NCBI RefSeq assembly: GCF_003171515.1
Contig: NC_089396.1
Location: forward strand, 372,001 to 436,000
DNA from: Pyrenophora tritici-repentis
Lineage: Eukaryota; Ascomycota; Dothideomycetes; Pleosporales; Pleosporaceae
DNA length: 64,000 nucleotides
Direction: 5' to 3'
In this document: positions 25,737 through 37,321 of the stretch, piece by piece
Position numbering within the stretch: the first letter of the stretch is position 1
How the letters are laid out: each line of letters starts with the position of its first letter
Notes under the pieces: generated by a model
What the model saw: the letters and a program-made list of their open reading frames with translations, nothing else
Told to the model about the DNA's origin: nothing
Databases searched by the model: none
Translations under genes and position numbers: made by a program

Positions 25737-28520
25737 TCACCTAGCTCGTTTCCGGTCGCCCATACAGGCAGTCAGGAAGCGACCGAGACGGCCAAACACG
25801 GCACCGAAGATGTAGACAAACAAACTGTCGTTGCGGTTCTCGGGTTGCTGGGCAAGGGCTGATGCCGAAACTGCTTTAGCGACCTTGCCTTCGGCAGTGG
25901 GCTTGGTAGGGGAAGGAGCGGGGGATGAATCGTTCGATGGTTTTGGTGATTGTGTAGCAGGCACTCTACGCTGGCGGAGCTCTGAATCGACCTCAGCAAC
26001 AGGTTGAGTCTCCTTGGCGGTCGTTTTGGCCTCAACCTTGGAGATAGCATCGTGCAGGGCGTTTGATGCTCGTGAGACGTCGTTTGCACCGTCATGCTTA
26101 TCGACGCTTTCTGCTTCACCAAGATCAGCAGGTTGCTCGAGCTGCTTGCCTTCCTCTATAATCGGCGTGGCATTCGGGTCGCGCGCAAAGTCCGACGGTT
26201 TTTCCATGCGTATGCGTTTCTGGCTTATGTATACTGGGGACGACAGTGCCTCGAATTCATATCTGTGCTCATCTGCATTACCATTGTCACCGTCTTCATC
26301 GCTATCATCGGCCTCCGGTACAGAAGCCAACGATGTGTACGATTTTACCGGAACAAGATCGACAGAAGAACATGCCTGAGACAGGACAGATGGTTGTGGC
26401 GATTGTGGGGGGTGGTCGTGCATCGCTTCGTCCTCGGGCAGATGGAGGCCAATGGACGCAACCCGCTCGAAGATTTGATCGCGGTTGGTTGGGAAGCGCT
26501 CCAAGGAAGGGTCGTTCAGATTCTCATCTTCAGCATCCGACTGCGGGAGTCTGTGGGGAAGCTTGCTGCTGTTCGTTCGCGATCTAAAGATATTTTGTCG
26601 TCCAGATCCATTGAAGACCTCGTTTGTTCTGTCGCTCTCATACCCAAAGCTTGGCTGACTCTCCAGGGACAAGGGAACCTCATCCTGGGAAAAGGTCGAG
26701 CCAGCATCACTGGCAACGGCTGACTCGCGTTCATGGGGGAGGAGAGGCGCATCGCCATCGTCGTCACGATCTTCATCAAACGGCATATAGTGCTCAGGTT
26801 CCTCGTCCTCAAAGTCTTCGTACTCGGTAGTTACCAGGCTTCCCTTATAATCCGAGAAACCACTTTCATGGGATAGCAGTGGATACCTGTCAAGCTCGTC
26901 CTCTCCTTCAGGATCAGTCGCATTGCCGCCGTTTTCAACAGCCTGCTCTGGAATGGGGGCGTGGTCGACCTTACCGACGAAGTCTTCGCTTGTCTCATGG
27001 GGAAGTAGTGGAGTGTCTAGTAGTTCGTTCTGGCCTCTCAAACCAGTCTCGTGACTGAGCAATGGTGCAAGATCCAGTTCGCTGGTCTCCTCTTCTTGCT
27101 CAGAAGGTGTATCCATGGCGTCTCCTGAACTGGTATGATCTGCCGATGATTGTGTGGATTCCTCGTCTATGGTATCCATTACAGGCGACAATGGTGGTTC
27201 ATCGGCCTGAATGGACTCATGGCGGAATAGCGGCGCTGCTTGATCTTCATCGGTACCAGGCTCGATATGTTGGAACTCGGGTGAGATAGTGAGTTTACCC
27301 GGGGCTGGGTCCGAAGCCCTGAGATCATGAGCGACCTTTTGGGCAGTCGTGGCGTCTTCACCAAAGTCATCCCCGTGTGCAGGCTTGTCGTCCACTTTTT
27401 CGACAACAACGAGAGGAACCTCGGGCGTCTTGGAAGTCTCGGGGGCATCTGTGTGTGCAGGCTCGTCTTCCACCTTTTCGGCAACGAGAGGAACCTCGGG
27501 CGTCTTGGAAGTCTCAGAGGCATCTCCATGTGCAGACTCATTGTCCACGTCTTCGACTACGAGAGGGACATCAGGTGTCTTGGAAGTCTCAGAGGCATCT
27601 CCATGTGCGGACTCGTCTTCCACCTTTTCGACGACTACGACAGGGACATCCGGCGTCTTGTGAAAGTCCGACTCACCTTCGTGTGCAGGTTCATCATGGG
27701 TCTTTTCCACAGCGGGAGGAGCTTCGGGCGTTTTGTGAGGTTCAGAGGCATCTCCGTGTGTAGGTTGATGGTCCACGTTTTCGACTACGGGGGAGACATC
27801 TGGCATCTTGTGAGGTTCAGAGTCATCTTCGTGTGCGGGTTCATGGTCCATCTTTTCCACAACGGGAACATCAGGTGTCTTATGAGCCTCAACATTTTCT
27901 TCCTCATGTGCAGGTTTATCGTCCACTTTTTCGACAACAAGAGGGACATCAGATGTCTTGGGGGTCTCAGAGTCGACTGGCGAATCCACCTTTACTTGTT
28001 CGGCGCTAGGTTGGGCATCGGCTGCGTGCTCCGTTGGGATATGTAACTGGACCTCTTCCATGCTGTCTTTTCGGTCATGGGCAGGCTTCTCTTGTAGTTC
28101 AGACGACACTACCGGGGTCGGCTTTTCCGAGGTCGCTTCGGGCACGGTCGTGGCATCTGGTGTTGCGGTCGAAGGGGAGGCATGACTGAGTGGTTGTGCG
28201 TGGACAACGTTGTTGCGGATACCTTGGTCGTCGGTAGCTATGTAGTGTCAGTACACAAAGCGATAACGTGGCTTGAGCGGCATACCAGTCTCTTTTGACT
28301 CGTCTAGCACCCAGTGGTCTTCGCCGATGCGGATCTTGTACTGGTGGCTTCCCTTGCTCGTTTGGCTGAAATGCTTCCGAAAAACAATATCACCTTCGGG
28401 CGTCTTTTCGTCACCAACAACATCCATCTCAAGCGGGGCCCAGCCACTGAGCGAGCTCGTGACGTATACCGGGGGCTTTACGCCCGGCTGGGTGAATGTG
28501 ATGGTCGCATTGTTGACCAT
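25737..28520 (-). CDS. CBM48 (AMPK-beta-like glycogen-binding) protein with long repeat region
   Basis: Two exons, 28520-28286 and 28237-25737, give 911 residues. Residues ~1-90 form a CBM48-type domain: VNNATITFTQPGVKPPVYVT, SLSGWAPLEMDVVGDEKTPE, HQYKIRIGEDHWVLDESKET and the closing DDQGIRNNVVHAQ. This layout is that of fungal Mdg1/Crp1-like proteins. The remaining ~800 residues are acidic and disordered, with eight imperfect ~26-residue repeats (KTPDVPLVVEKVDDEPAHGD type). Later come recurring short motifs of the form LLSHES/LLPHET (six to eight copies) and a C-terminal hydrophobic segment (LFVYIFGAVFGRLGRFLTAC) before a basic end. That last segment could be an amphipathic or membrane anchor. 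The role of the repeats is unknown. The start was placed at the ATG beside the domain, because the open frame upstream has no ATG. Confidence 0.85.
27355..27962 (-). repeat. Coding minisatellite, eight ~26-codon units
   Basis: Eight imperfect units inside the CBM48 gene, each with a core KTP(D/E)(V/A)P, two to four Val, E(K/N)V(D/E), a charged pair, then (P/S)AH. Units differ by one or two codons in length, all in frame. Confidence 0.85.
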
Positions 28521-30528
28521 GGTGGTGTTTGCGGGCGAGGAGAAGAGCGGGGCTAGGAAGGTGTGGGATAAGAGGGAGTGCAAGGCCAGAGGGTCGGGGT
28601 TTGCGTGCCGGTTCAACCGCGGCAGTTGTTGGGCGAGGGTAGCGTCTGCGGGCAGGGTTAAATAGTCAGTTGGTGAAGATGGCGGTATGCTAGCTGGACG
28701 CAGAGCCCGTCCACGCTATGTACGAGGGGAAAGGTTCATGCAGGCGAGGGGCAGCAGGTTATAGGAGTAAGAGTAGTACAGCGGAGGGGTTGTGAGAGTC
28801 AGTAGAGGGGGGAAGCTTACCGGGTAGTGGGGTGATGTGAGGATTATTGGCAGTGCCAGTTGCACGCAGGTGGAGGTAGCCGCAGTATACTCATCCGAGG
28901 TGGCAGTTTCCTGATATGCGTGTCTGGCGCCGTTGTCATACTAGCGTGTCAAGTATTTCATGTCACCCAGGAGTAACTTGGGAAGTGTTGAGCCTGCCAG
29001 AGCGCTTCGAGTGCTTGGTTGCGACTTCCCTGTTTTGTTGGGCAACATGGAAGGCGCATGTGCGGAGGCTTGGATAAGCTCGAGACTACCAACTACTTTG
29101 GGTCCGGCGCCGTGGATGCGGCGGTTCCTTCAGTTCGGCGTGTCGTGCAGCCCGGACACAGCTGCCGACTTGCTCATGGCCGCCGGGGAGATGGGATGAT
29201 TGGAATTGGAATTGGAATTTCGCTTCCTTTGCAGGTGACGTGAGTGCGACGTCTAGATAATCGGCCCTCACATCGGCCTTAACAGCCACCCGTAGGCCCA
29301 ATCAGGTAGGCTCCGCAGCGATCCGCAGCGATCCTCCGCACTTGACCTTGCTTGTCACATGCTATGAGATGCGACCCCGTCCTTGTCAAATATAGACATG
29401 GCAGAGCCTCTCCAGCCTCGTCGATTTGCTTTGGGCTGATCTCTGAGGCTTGCTTTGGCCGAAGAAAGCAACTAACACGTGACGTTTGTTTTCCTCTGGG
29501 TTGCACCCGAAGGAGCAGCCACGTGATTCTTTTTGGCTTGCCAAGCACCCCACCTTCTCCAGGCAAAGCAATGCATGCACACCCTCTTCTCCTTGCTAAC
29601 ACTAACAACTGACCAAACGCCAACGTCATCAGCGCCCGTCCGCCTCGTTGCCTGAGCGTGCAAGGCCAACCTGTTTGCAACGCATACGCGCCGGTGAGTT
29701 ATAGGCCGAATGTAATATTGCACAGTTGGCAGTTGCGATTGCATCTATGCGCGACGCATCAACCGTTTGCCCACTGCTCGGCCCTAGTGCGGCTCCAACC
29801 CAGGCTAGATAGCCTAGATAGCGCACCGGCTTAGACGATAAGCTCGCCTTCCCTGCCTAAACCACGAAAAATCCAGGTCCACCGCAGGCATCTTGGCTCC
29901 TCAGCACTCTGCTGTCAAACTTCGTCGAGACAGCCCATGTGCATGCTCATGCACGCGGCAGCCACACAGCCCGGGATGCCACACCCACGTTCCCCAAACA
30001 CCCACACCACTTGATCTCTGTCCAGCCTCGTCGGCCTGAGGCCATGCGTTCCGATATGCCTCCGGCTTCCGACTTTGCTCCTGCGACACGTGAAAAATCC
30101 GGCATCGGGGTCAAAAGTAGGGTTTCGAGAGGTGCGATGCGACGGGCCCCGTCACACCATCCCATCCGATAGCATCACGCTCTGGCTGCCAGAGCACAGG
30201 CCGCGTGTCTCTCTCGGCCTGGTTTGACGTGCTTCCAGAAAGCATACTATGGTTTCAACCAACGCCGTGTCTATCATGCCGCCGATTGTTTTGCAACACC
30301 CACGCACCCGGTCGCACTGTCAGTGTCGTAACCCGTTCTCCTTAGGGCTGTATTAGATATGTGTAGCTCCCGTCTGGTCGACTCGCTTAGTGACTGTCGT
30401 CTGAAATCTCTCTCTTTTTTTCCCATCATCTTTTGTCGGTCGTTTGAAACCTTGTGTTGCTGTTTGATAAAACCCCATACCCTCATGTCAACTCTTCAAC
30501 ACTTGCACAACAACTCCTCGACTACTAC
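28521..30528. other. Long divergent intergenic region
   Basis: About 2 kb between the starts of the CBM48 gene and the rhodopsin-domain gene, so it holds both promoters. CT-rich tracts near 30400-30520 look like a fungal core promoter of the latter. Several open frames up to 133 codons exist on both strands, but none has domain features. Confidence 0.45.
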
Positions 30529-32195
30529 ATGACGGAACTTACTATCTCAGACTTCACGCCTGCTGGCACAATGGAGCACATTTTATTTCAACCAGAGAAT
30601 GACCAAGGCCCAGTACTCGGCCGAGTCAGCTTAGCCATGTACACCGTCGCTGTAGCGTTTGTAGCTCTTCGGTACGTCAATCAAGTGTCTGTCAGATGTC
30701 ACAACTAACGTTAACCCTCACTAGTTGCTTCACACGTGGCTATATCGTCAGAAAGTTTGGCATCGATGATCTTTTCATCGCCATCGCCGTCACTCTCGGA
30801 GCTGCCCAAACTGTAACTATTCTGCTTCAAATCGACCAGGGTACTGGTCGGCATGCATCCGAGTTGATTGTTGATCAAATGAACAACATGCTCAAAGTAG
30901 GCTTTGACGAACCATGACCAATGCACCACCATCCTAACTATTGCGCAGTACTCATGGTGCAACATGCTCATCTATTTTGTCGCAAACTGGTATGTCATCC
31001 CTTCTACTCTTGTAATACACGAGTCACTAACACAAATACTATAGGGCCGTCAAAATGAGCATCTTGGCCTTGTACTACCGCATCACATCTGGCGCACAAG
31101 GACTACCCTGGATTGTACAAACACACACGATATGGGTATTGGCCGGCTTCATCACAGCATTCAGCATTTCCATCTTCATCGTAAGTTGAAATCCCCCTTT
31201 CTAAAATTACCTTTTGTGGCAATAGCTGATCCACCATGTTTTTGCGTCTAGACTCAATTCGTCATCTGCACACCATTCGGTCGGGTCTGGGACGTGCTAG
31301 CCCAGCCCGACGGCTGTCTCAACGTTGCCCTGTTCATGATTGCATCAGGTGCAATTAACGTCATTACTGATGTCATCTTGCTCATTTTCCCGCTTCCATT
31401 GCTCCGATTGCTCAAGTTCAACAAGAGGCAGCGCAGTAAGTCTACTCGAAGATGCAAACAACCAAGTCAACAAAGACTAATATCCAACAGCTGCTCTTGC
31501 GCTCATTCTTTCTGTTGGCGTCATCCCAGTCATCTCCAGCACAATGCGCCTCTGCGAAATCCTCATGGCCGACGGACCTCGCAGAGCAGGAAGCTCATGG
31601 CAAGAACTAGACTTTAGCTGGTATGTCCTCACGCACATGCCCTCCCTGAAACCAATTTACTAACAACCATCGCAGGGGCTGGGCCTGGGTACCCGTTTGG
31701 TCTCAACTCGAAGTCGACATTGGCATCGTTGCCGCATCACTCCCTTGCCTCTCCCCTCTCTTCAAGCACGTCTTCTTCTCCAAGGACAACCGCCCATCCA
31801 CCCCATCCAAAATCCCTACCCTCCCCGGCTACGACAAGAGCTGGCGCAAGGACATCGACAGCGACAGCGACGACGACAGCATAATCGAAAAAGAAGACTG
31901 GACCACCATCGCCATTGGCAAAGAAGTCGACGTAGAAAAGGGCTACGCCATCAACGTGAGCGAGCGCGAAACACGCTCCAGCACGGATTCCGACGACATG
32001 TCAACAGGAGGACGTGACGAAGAGGAGGGCGCGGGAGGGCTTCCTAGAAAAAGTGTCTACTACGACAATGGCCTCTCTGACATTGCAGAGGAAGACTGCT
32101 CCAACAGGTCCAGTTTGGGCGCTGCAAGGCAGATTGAAGTCAAGACACTTGCTGCGACAGGGCGGCCAAAGCTAGTCGAGTATAGAATAACATGA
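30529..32195 (+). CDS. Rhodopsin-domain integral membrane protein (PTH11/SAT4-like)
   Basis: Seven exons, 30529-30671, 30725-30896, 30949-30989, 31045-31180, 31252-31435, 31491-31620 and 31676-32195, give 441 residues. The first ~300 carry seven hydrophobic segments in the fungal rhodopsin-domain pattern: RGYIVRKFGIDDLFIAIAVT, YSWCNMLIYFVANWAVKMSI with LALYYRI, QFVICTPFGRVWD, CLNVALFMIASGAINVITDV, a helix after LRLLKFNKRQR, then GWAWVPVWSQLEVDIGIVAA and SLPCLSPLF. A CFEM domain is absent. The C-terminal ~150 residues are cytosolic, acidic and Ser-rich (DSDSDDDSIIEKEDWTTIAI). Family members include surface sensors of plant-associated fungi; the ligand is unknown here. Confidence 0.88.
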
Positions 32196-32823
32196 CTCTT
32201 ATCTTGTAACTTGCGTTTGCGATTTGTGCGATCTTTTGCGACTCTGTACATCATCATGTCATGACTAACCACATAACATTTCCCCCGACGAGAGCGATTT
32301 ATCTTTTTTTTGTCCGTTTGTACCATATGTATATACATACATACCGGCACACAAGATCATACCATATACATATACCATTAATATTAATCCAGAGAAGCTT
32401 GGCTTGACGTCAAGAAAACCCACAATTATGCAATCTAATTGCCGCACAATGCCACATGCCTGTATGTTGATTGTGTAAGCGTAAAGGGGAAGCAGTAGAG
32501 TACAGTAAGCTGTAGTTTCACAAAAGTCCCGAATGTGGTAGAATAAGCGATGTGGGTTGCCAGGATTTAGGGTTATGTACTTATATATAAGAGGAGAATC
32601 CTGGTTGAATATTCCGATTACCAATCCGACTGGTCGGTTTGGTCGGTTTACTTACTTGCCATGAAGCCAAGGCAATGCATAGTTTCACCGGCACACTGGT
32701 CCCCAAGGCGGCGGTGCCGGCGGTATCGCAAGGCAGCAGCTGTGTTGTACATGTGTATGGTATGTGTGTGTTTATGTGAACCGAGTTTCAAGGCCAACTT
32801 TCCGGCTTGCACCATGTCTTCAT
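32196..32823. other. Convergent intergenic stretch
   Basis: 3' flanks of the rhodopsin-domain gene and of oma1. AT-rich runs with tatatacat repeats lie near 32325-32380. No gene seen. Confidence 0.5.
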
Positions 32824-33910
32824 TCACCATCGGCCGAGGGTATCAAACGCAGAGCGGAAGTGTGTCGCATATTGTGCTGAGAAGTGACAATCGCTTGCCT
32901 CTGCCTTTTCCTGCGCTTTGGGTAGCCACTCCTTTATTTTGGCCTCGCGGTTGTGGTGGCTCGGGTGCGTGGAGAGTAGTTCTGGTGGCTGACCGCCTTG
33001 TTTCTCCATGCGCGCCCAGAAGCTCGCGGCGGCTTCGGGGTTGTAGCAGCCTTGTGCCATCATCAGCAGGCCGATGTAGTCGGCTTCTGCTTCGTGTTTG
33101 CGCGACGCGGGCATTTGCAGGAAGAAGTTGAAGGCGGCGGAGCTCGTGGACATGGAGACGTCGTATGCGGCGAGGACGAGGCAGCCGAGGAGGATGAAGG
33201 GGGCGAAGGTTAATGATTCTCTTGTGTGTCTGTGTTAGCCTTTCTGATTGTGTGAGCTGACTGACTGCATAGGGTGTAACATACGCCGTATGCCTCGCAA
33301 CTACGTGCGCGATCTCGTGTCCTAAGACTGCGGCAATCTCGTCTTCCGTCTTGCACATTGGTAGTATGCCCGTGAAAACGAATACCTTACCCCCGCTCGT
33401 CACGAACGCATTCTGCTCGGGAGAATCAATCACATTGACTTCCCAGTTCACATTGCGTACTCCCTCGCCCTCGGCAAACGGCAGTAGTCGCTCCAGTACG
33501 CGCCTCACCTGCTGCACCCGGTAGTCGTTCTCTGGTAGTATACGGCCCTTGTACTCTTCCTTGATCTGCGCCACTGTTGATTCCGAGAGTTTGGCCTCAA
33601 GAGAAGGCGGAATAATGTTGAAGCGGCGGCGACCAGACACAGGCACTTCTTCGAGGTTGTATAGGTAGATGCCGGCTGAGCCGGCTGTTATGATGCCCAC
33701 GTCGCGATAAAAGGTTGGGCTTGCGGCCCAACGGTACAGGAGATCAGTATAGCTGCTATTGGACGCAGAGAAGCGTTTGTATTGGGGCCCACGACCGCCA
33801 ATGCGATTATAGCAGCGGATTTGCGCATGGTTGCGAAGACTTGGGGTGATCGAGCGCGGGGCCAGGAAGGGTGATTGGAAGGCGGAGAATCGCGGTCGGA
33901 TTCGATACAT
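32824..33910 (-). CDS. oma1: Mitochondrial metalloendopeptidase Oma1 (M48 family)
   Basis: Inner-membrane quality-control protease. Two exons, 33910-33285 and 33220-32824, give 340 residues, close to fungal Oma1. The N-terminus MYRIRPRFSAFQSPFLAPRS is Arg-rich and lacks acids, as a mitochondrial presequence should. A hydrophobic segment near DVGIITAGSAGIYLYNL follows. Zinc site: LGHEIAHVVARH (His198, Glu199, His202); third ligand in SRKHEAEADYIGLLMMA. Also family-typical: NVIDSPEQNAFVTSGGKVFV with FTGIL, and LSTHPSHHNREAKI near the end. The start is the only ATG in a good context; the frame extends upstream without an ATG. Confidence 0.93.
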
Positions 33911-34494
33911 GGCGTCGCGTGGTGGGGGTTTGGATTTGAGTATATCAAACACCACCCCACTAAGTCTACAATTGTAGGGCGATCAAAGGTTCATCGCCTC
34001 ACTTTCTTTGAAACGAGTCGTGGGATTGTACGTTTGTTGGTGCCTGAAGGTGTGACGTACATGTGAAGTCCGCGGGAAAGCCAAGATTTTGCAAATCACC
34101 ATCGTACCACCTCAACATGACTTTATCCCTACGTCTTTGCACAATCAACTTTTTTTCCGCAAGAACCACGCCGACATGACTGGTAGGTGAGAATTGCCCT
34201 ACTTGCCAAGAACTCTCGTGTCTGCTTCAAATCGACATGTTTCATTGAGTTTTCAAGTTGGGTGCGCACCAGAGGTTCAGGAGACGACGTCGTCTCAAAA
34301 CTCATACGACAGTGAGGGAAAATCAAGCCGGACGCCACAACATCATACCAAGCACTTTTGCATCACGAAGCGAAAGCAAGCGTCAAAGAAGTTTCAAGCC
34401 ATTTTCGATTCCGGGAAAGAATATGTAATTAGTCAAGATATCCTCGCGGCAGAAACCCCCTTCCAAATCAAGCGCCCAAAACGCTTTCTCCAAT
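33911..34494. other. Intergenic between oma1 and the cutinase gene
   Basis: oma1 promoter side and the 3' flank of the cutinase-family gene. An ATG followed directly by a possible donor (34174) leads to no convincing second exon. Nothing else seen. Confidence 0.45.
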
Positions 34495-35617
34495 TTACAT
34501 AGGCTTCTTGGCCTGTACATACTTGATGGTAACAACCTGGACGCACTTCTCCTCGTATGGGATAGGGGCCGGGAAGTTGGCCTTGGCGCAAGTAGATTCG
34601 GCAGGGGGAGCAGATCCGGTCTTGGTAGCGGTAGGAGCGCCGGAAGAGGAGGCGGCGGCAGTGGGCTTGCTGGCACCAGAGCTGGCACCAGAGCTAGCAG
34701 CGGCGGCGGAAGCCTTAGAGCCAGCAGCGGAGGTAGCAGTAGCAGACGAGCTAGCAGCAACGGATGAAGCAGCGGATGAAGCAGCAGCGGAGGAAGCAGC
34801 AGAGGAGGAAGCGGTGGAGGAAGCCATAGCCGACGAGCTGCTGGTGGGGCAGAGAGGAGCGGCTGAGTGGATCTTCCCCATTACCCAGTCGGCAGCAGAG
34901 TCGCTGTACTTCATGAAGTAGGTGGAATGAGCGGTACCATCGTTACCACCGGCGCAGACTGGGTCCTTAGCATCGCACCATGAGCGGAGAACATTGGAGT
35001 AGCGGTTGAGACGGGCGAGCTCGGTAGGGTTACGGGGGCTCTTCTGCTTGTTGGCACCGTCAAGCACGTTGTAGGGCTGGCCGGCGACGTGGAGGGCATC
35101 ACCCCAGAGCATAGCAGCAGCGACTTGAAAAGTGTCAGCAGGTACAATCAAAATAGGCAATATCTTGTATATACTTACTAGCGTTACCAGGGCGAGTAGT
35201 GTTGTCAAGACCCTCGAAGACGAAATTGCAGCCACCAGGTCCTGCAAGAATATCACCCAAAATGTGAGCACCCTCGGAGTAACCGCTGATGATAATGTGG
35301 GTGCATGGGCACTTCTTGTTGTAGGCAGTGAGCTCGGCAACACCGTTGCGAACACCTTGAGCAACCTGGGCGCAGTAGTCGCCACCAAGAGGAGCATCGA
35401 ACTCGACGTCAATGTAGTCGCATGTCTTGCCCTCGGCATTCAGCTTGGCGCAAACGGCATCAAGCAGAGGGGCGGTACGCCAGTCATGGTAAGGCGCGTT
35501 GTTGCCACGAGTGTTGAAGATGACAGCATCCAAGCAGTCGGCCGTGGTCTTGGGGGCCTGGGCAGCCGCGAGGGCAGAGAAAGCGCCCATGGCGAGGGTC
35601 TTGCGGACGAGAGACAT
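34495..35617 (-). CDS. Secreted cutinase-family (CE5) esterase
   Basis: Hydrolyses cutin, acetylxylan or related esters outside the cell. Exons 35617-35179 and 35123-34495 give 355 residues. Signal peptide MSLVRKTLAMGAFSALAAAQ. Nucleophile elbow IIISGYSEGAHILGDILAG (Ser114; Glu replaces the more common Gln after Ser). The acid is in WCDAKDPVCAGG and the His in GTAHSTYFMKYSDSAADWVM. Cysteines fit the family's disulfides. After the catalytic domain comes a ~90-residue Ala/Ser-rich low-complexity linker, then a short conserved-looking tail with two Cys (CAKANFPAPIPYEEKCVQVV). No GPI signal is visible. The linker plus tail suggests wall or surface association. Whether it is cutinase or acetylxylan esterase cannot be decided from sequence. 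Confidence 0.9.
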
Positions 35618-37169
35618 GATGATTAATTAATTAGGTATGGCTTGTAATATAAACAGTTGTAAAGGAGTGTAACGTTCAGGTAGCGACCACAGGTGGTTGG
35701 CTTTGAAAAACGATTAGCAAAAAAGAGCGTAAGGGTTTGTGGAACCTGTGGGTGGCCATGGTGGGAACGAGGGAACCGTCTTTAAAAGCTGCCAGGATAC
35801 GAGAGCAGGAAATTGTGCATCGTATTTGTTCCCATGGCTATCAAGATCGTCCAGGCGCCGTGGGCGCGCTTGTGCTGTGGCTAGGCTGAGAGATGTTGGC
35901 GCCATTGCCACTCTTGACTCCTGTGCCTTGCATAAGCGACCTGAACCCTTGCCCCCACTGAGTTGATATCCGAGGCTTGATTTGGGTGATGAAGCCACAC
36001 GGCATGTCATAAAAAGCTTGACCGTGCCGAGTTCACCCTCTGTGCTATCGCAACCATGTCCCCGTGCGCGTGCACGGTATCAAGCTTTTTTATGACAAAC
36101 CCCCGGAGCCGCTTGCAGACGGCGGGAAGAGTTGGTTTTGTAGATCGTATTAGGGGGCGCGGCCTGCGAGGCTGCTTTGACGTGTAGCGGCTGTTCTACC
36201 TGGTCTCTCCAAACCATTCAAGCCTAGCGCCTTCTGGACTTCGGGAGCTTGTTTGCTCCGAGCTTACGGCTTATACGGATGTCACACTTTTGTTATTCTT
36301 GGACTGCCGAACGGTAGCGAACGTTTGAATACTCGCTCATCTCATGTTAAGTGGATGGCTTGCAAATATACGACCTCGTGATCCGACAAGGCCACCAGTC
36401 ATGGTGTGCGCAAGGAACAGCCTTGTAATTCATGCCATGACTATGCCCAGTTGTGTTTGCTAGTTGCATCAGTAAGCCTCTACCTACGACCCATTTCATA
36501 AACCGGCTTCTACTTTCGTACTCAAGCCTCGTTTGTCCCGCAATAGTGGGCGCATTTTCGAACGCGCCATGGTCTAGAAAGAAGTGACAGCATTCCTCAG
36601 CGCACGGGTCGATGCCTTTGAAAAGCGTCGCCTTTACCCCAATCAAGACATGCCATAACGTTGTGCACTCGAACCTGCTCGTGCGCCTCCCTTTCAACGC
36701 CTTCCCTCTGTACACACTGGGTCCATTTATCCGACGATCCGGTCTAGCACGTCCTCCATTAGCTTGTACTCATCTACTCGTCTGAGTGATATACGACCTA
36801 TTCGGCACAAAATCTCCCATGGAACAACACCCGAGCGAGAACGACATGAACATCATCCTACAAATAATATCAACGCAATTACGGCTTGATTCATCCTTTG
36901 AGCACCAAGTACAACGAATGCTGCACGGGACAGCATTCCCCATCCGTGACAAACTACAACCTACCTAACCAACCCAGTCCTCTCTGCCCTTCCACAATTC
37001 CATCTAATTTGCCCACTCACATCCTTCAGACGCCGCAGACCCTGAATCGTCAACCGGCCCTTGTCTTACATAACCAACCCCGGCTCACCAAACACATGTG
37101 TGGATATTGCTATCCGGGCCCCTTTATCATCTCTTGCCCGATTCGCAGTAGCGCAAGCTGCTAGGATTA
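35618..37169. other. Intergenic, with a short inverted-repeat element
   Basis: Cutinase promoter side, then about 1.2 kb without a recognisable gene up to the transposon end. A 93-bp hairpin element lies at 36005-36097. Small ATG frames near 36347-36970 have no features. Confidence 0.5.
36005..36097. repeat. Short inverted-repeat (MITE-like) element
   Basis: Left end tgtcataaaaagcttga is repeated in inverse at the right end, with ~24-27 bp arms and about 40 bp between them. The same end sequence occurs once more at 58299-58321. TA dinucleotides flank the inner part of the arms, as for Tc1/mariner-type MITEs. No coding capacity. Confidence 0.65.
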
Positions 37170-37218
37170 ACGTGTCCGTGCACCTTGTGCCCGGATTCAT
37201 CTCATGCCCCGCGAACAC
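37170..37218 (+). repeat. Left terminal inverted repeat of the Fot1/pogo element
   Basis: Begins acgtgtccgtgcacc directly after the TA target site and matches the inverted right end over its whole length, except TG versus CA at one place and one missing C. Confidence 0.9.
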
Positions 37219-37321
37219 CATCTTAGCGATCTCAAATTTGAAGCTGTACAACACCACACAATAGCTTAATATTAATAAAAACATAGCATTGCAGTAATTA
37301 GATACTTGCGATTAACTTGTA

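Noticed and set aside
29279..29826. Overlapping open frames of 60-133 codons on the minus strand
   Set aside because: No shared phase, domains or splice sites; typical chance frames in GC-balanced intergenic DNA.
34174..34500. ATG followed by a donor-like gtaggt, checked as the 5' exon of a small gene
   Set aside because: No downstream exon with protein-like content before the cutinase gene end.
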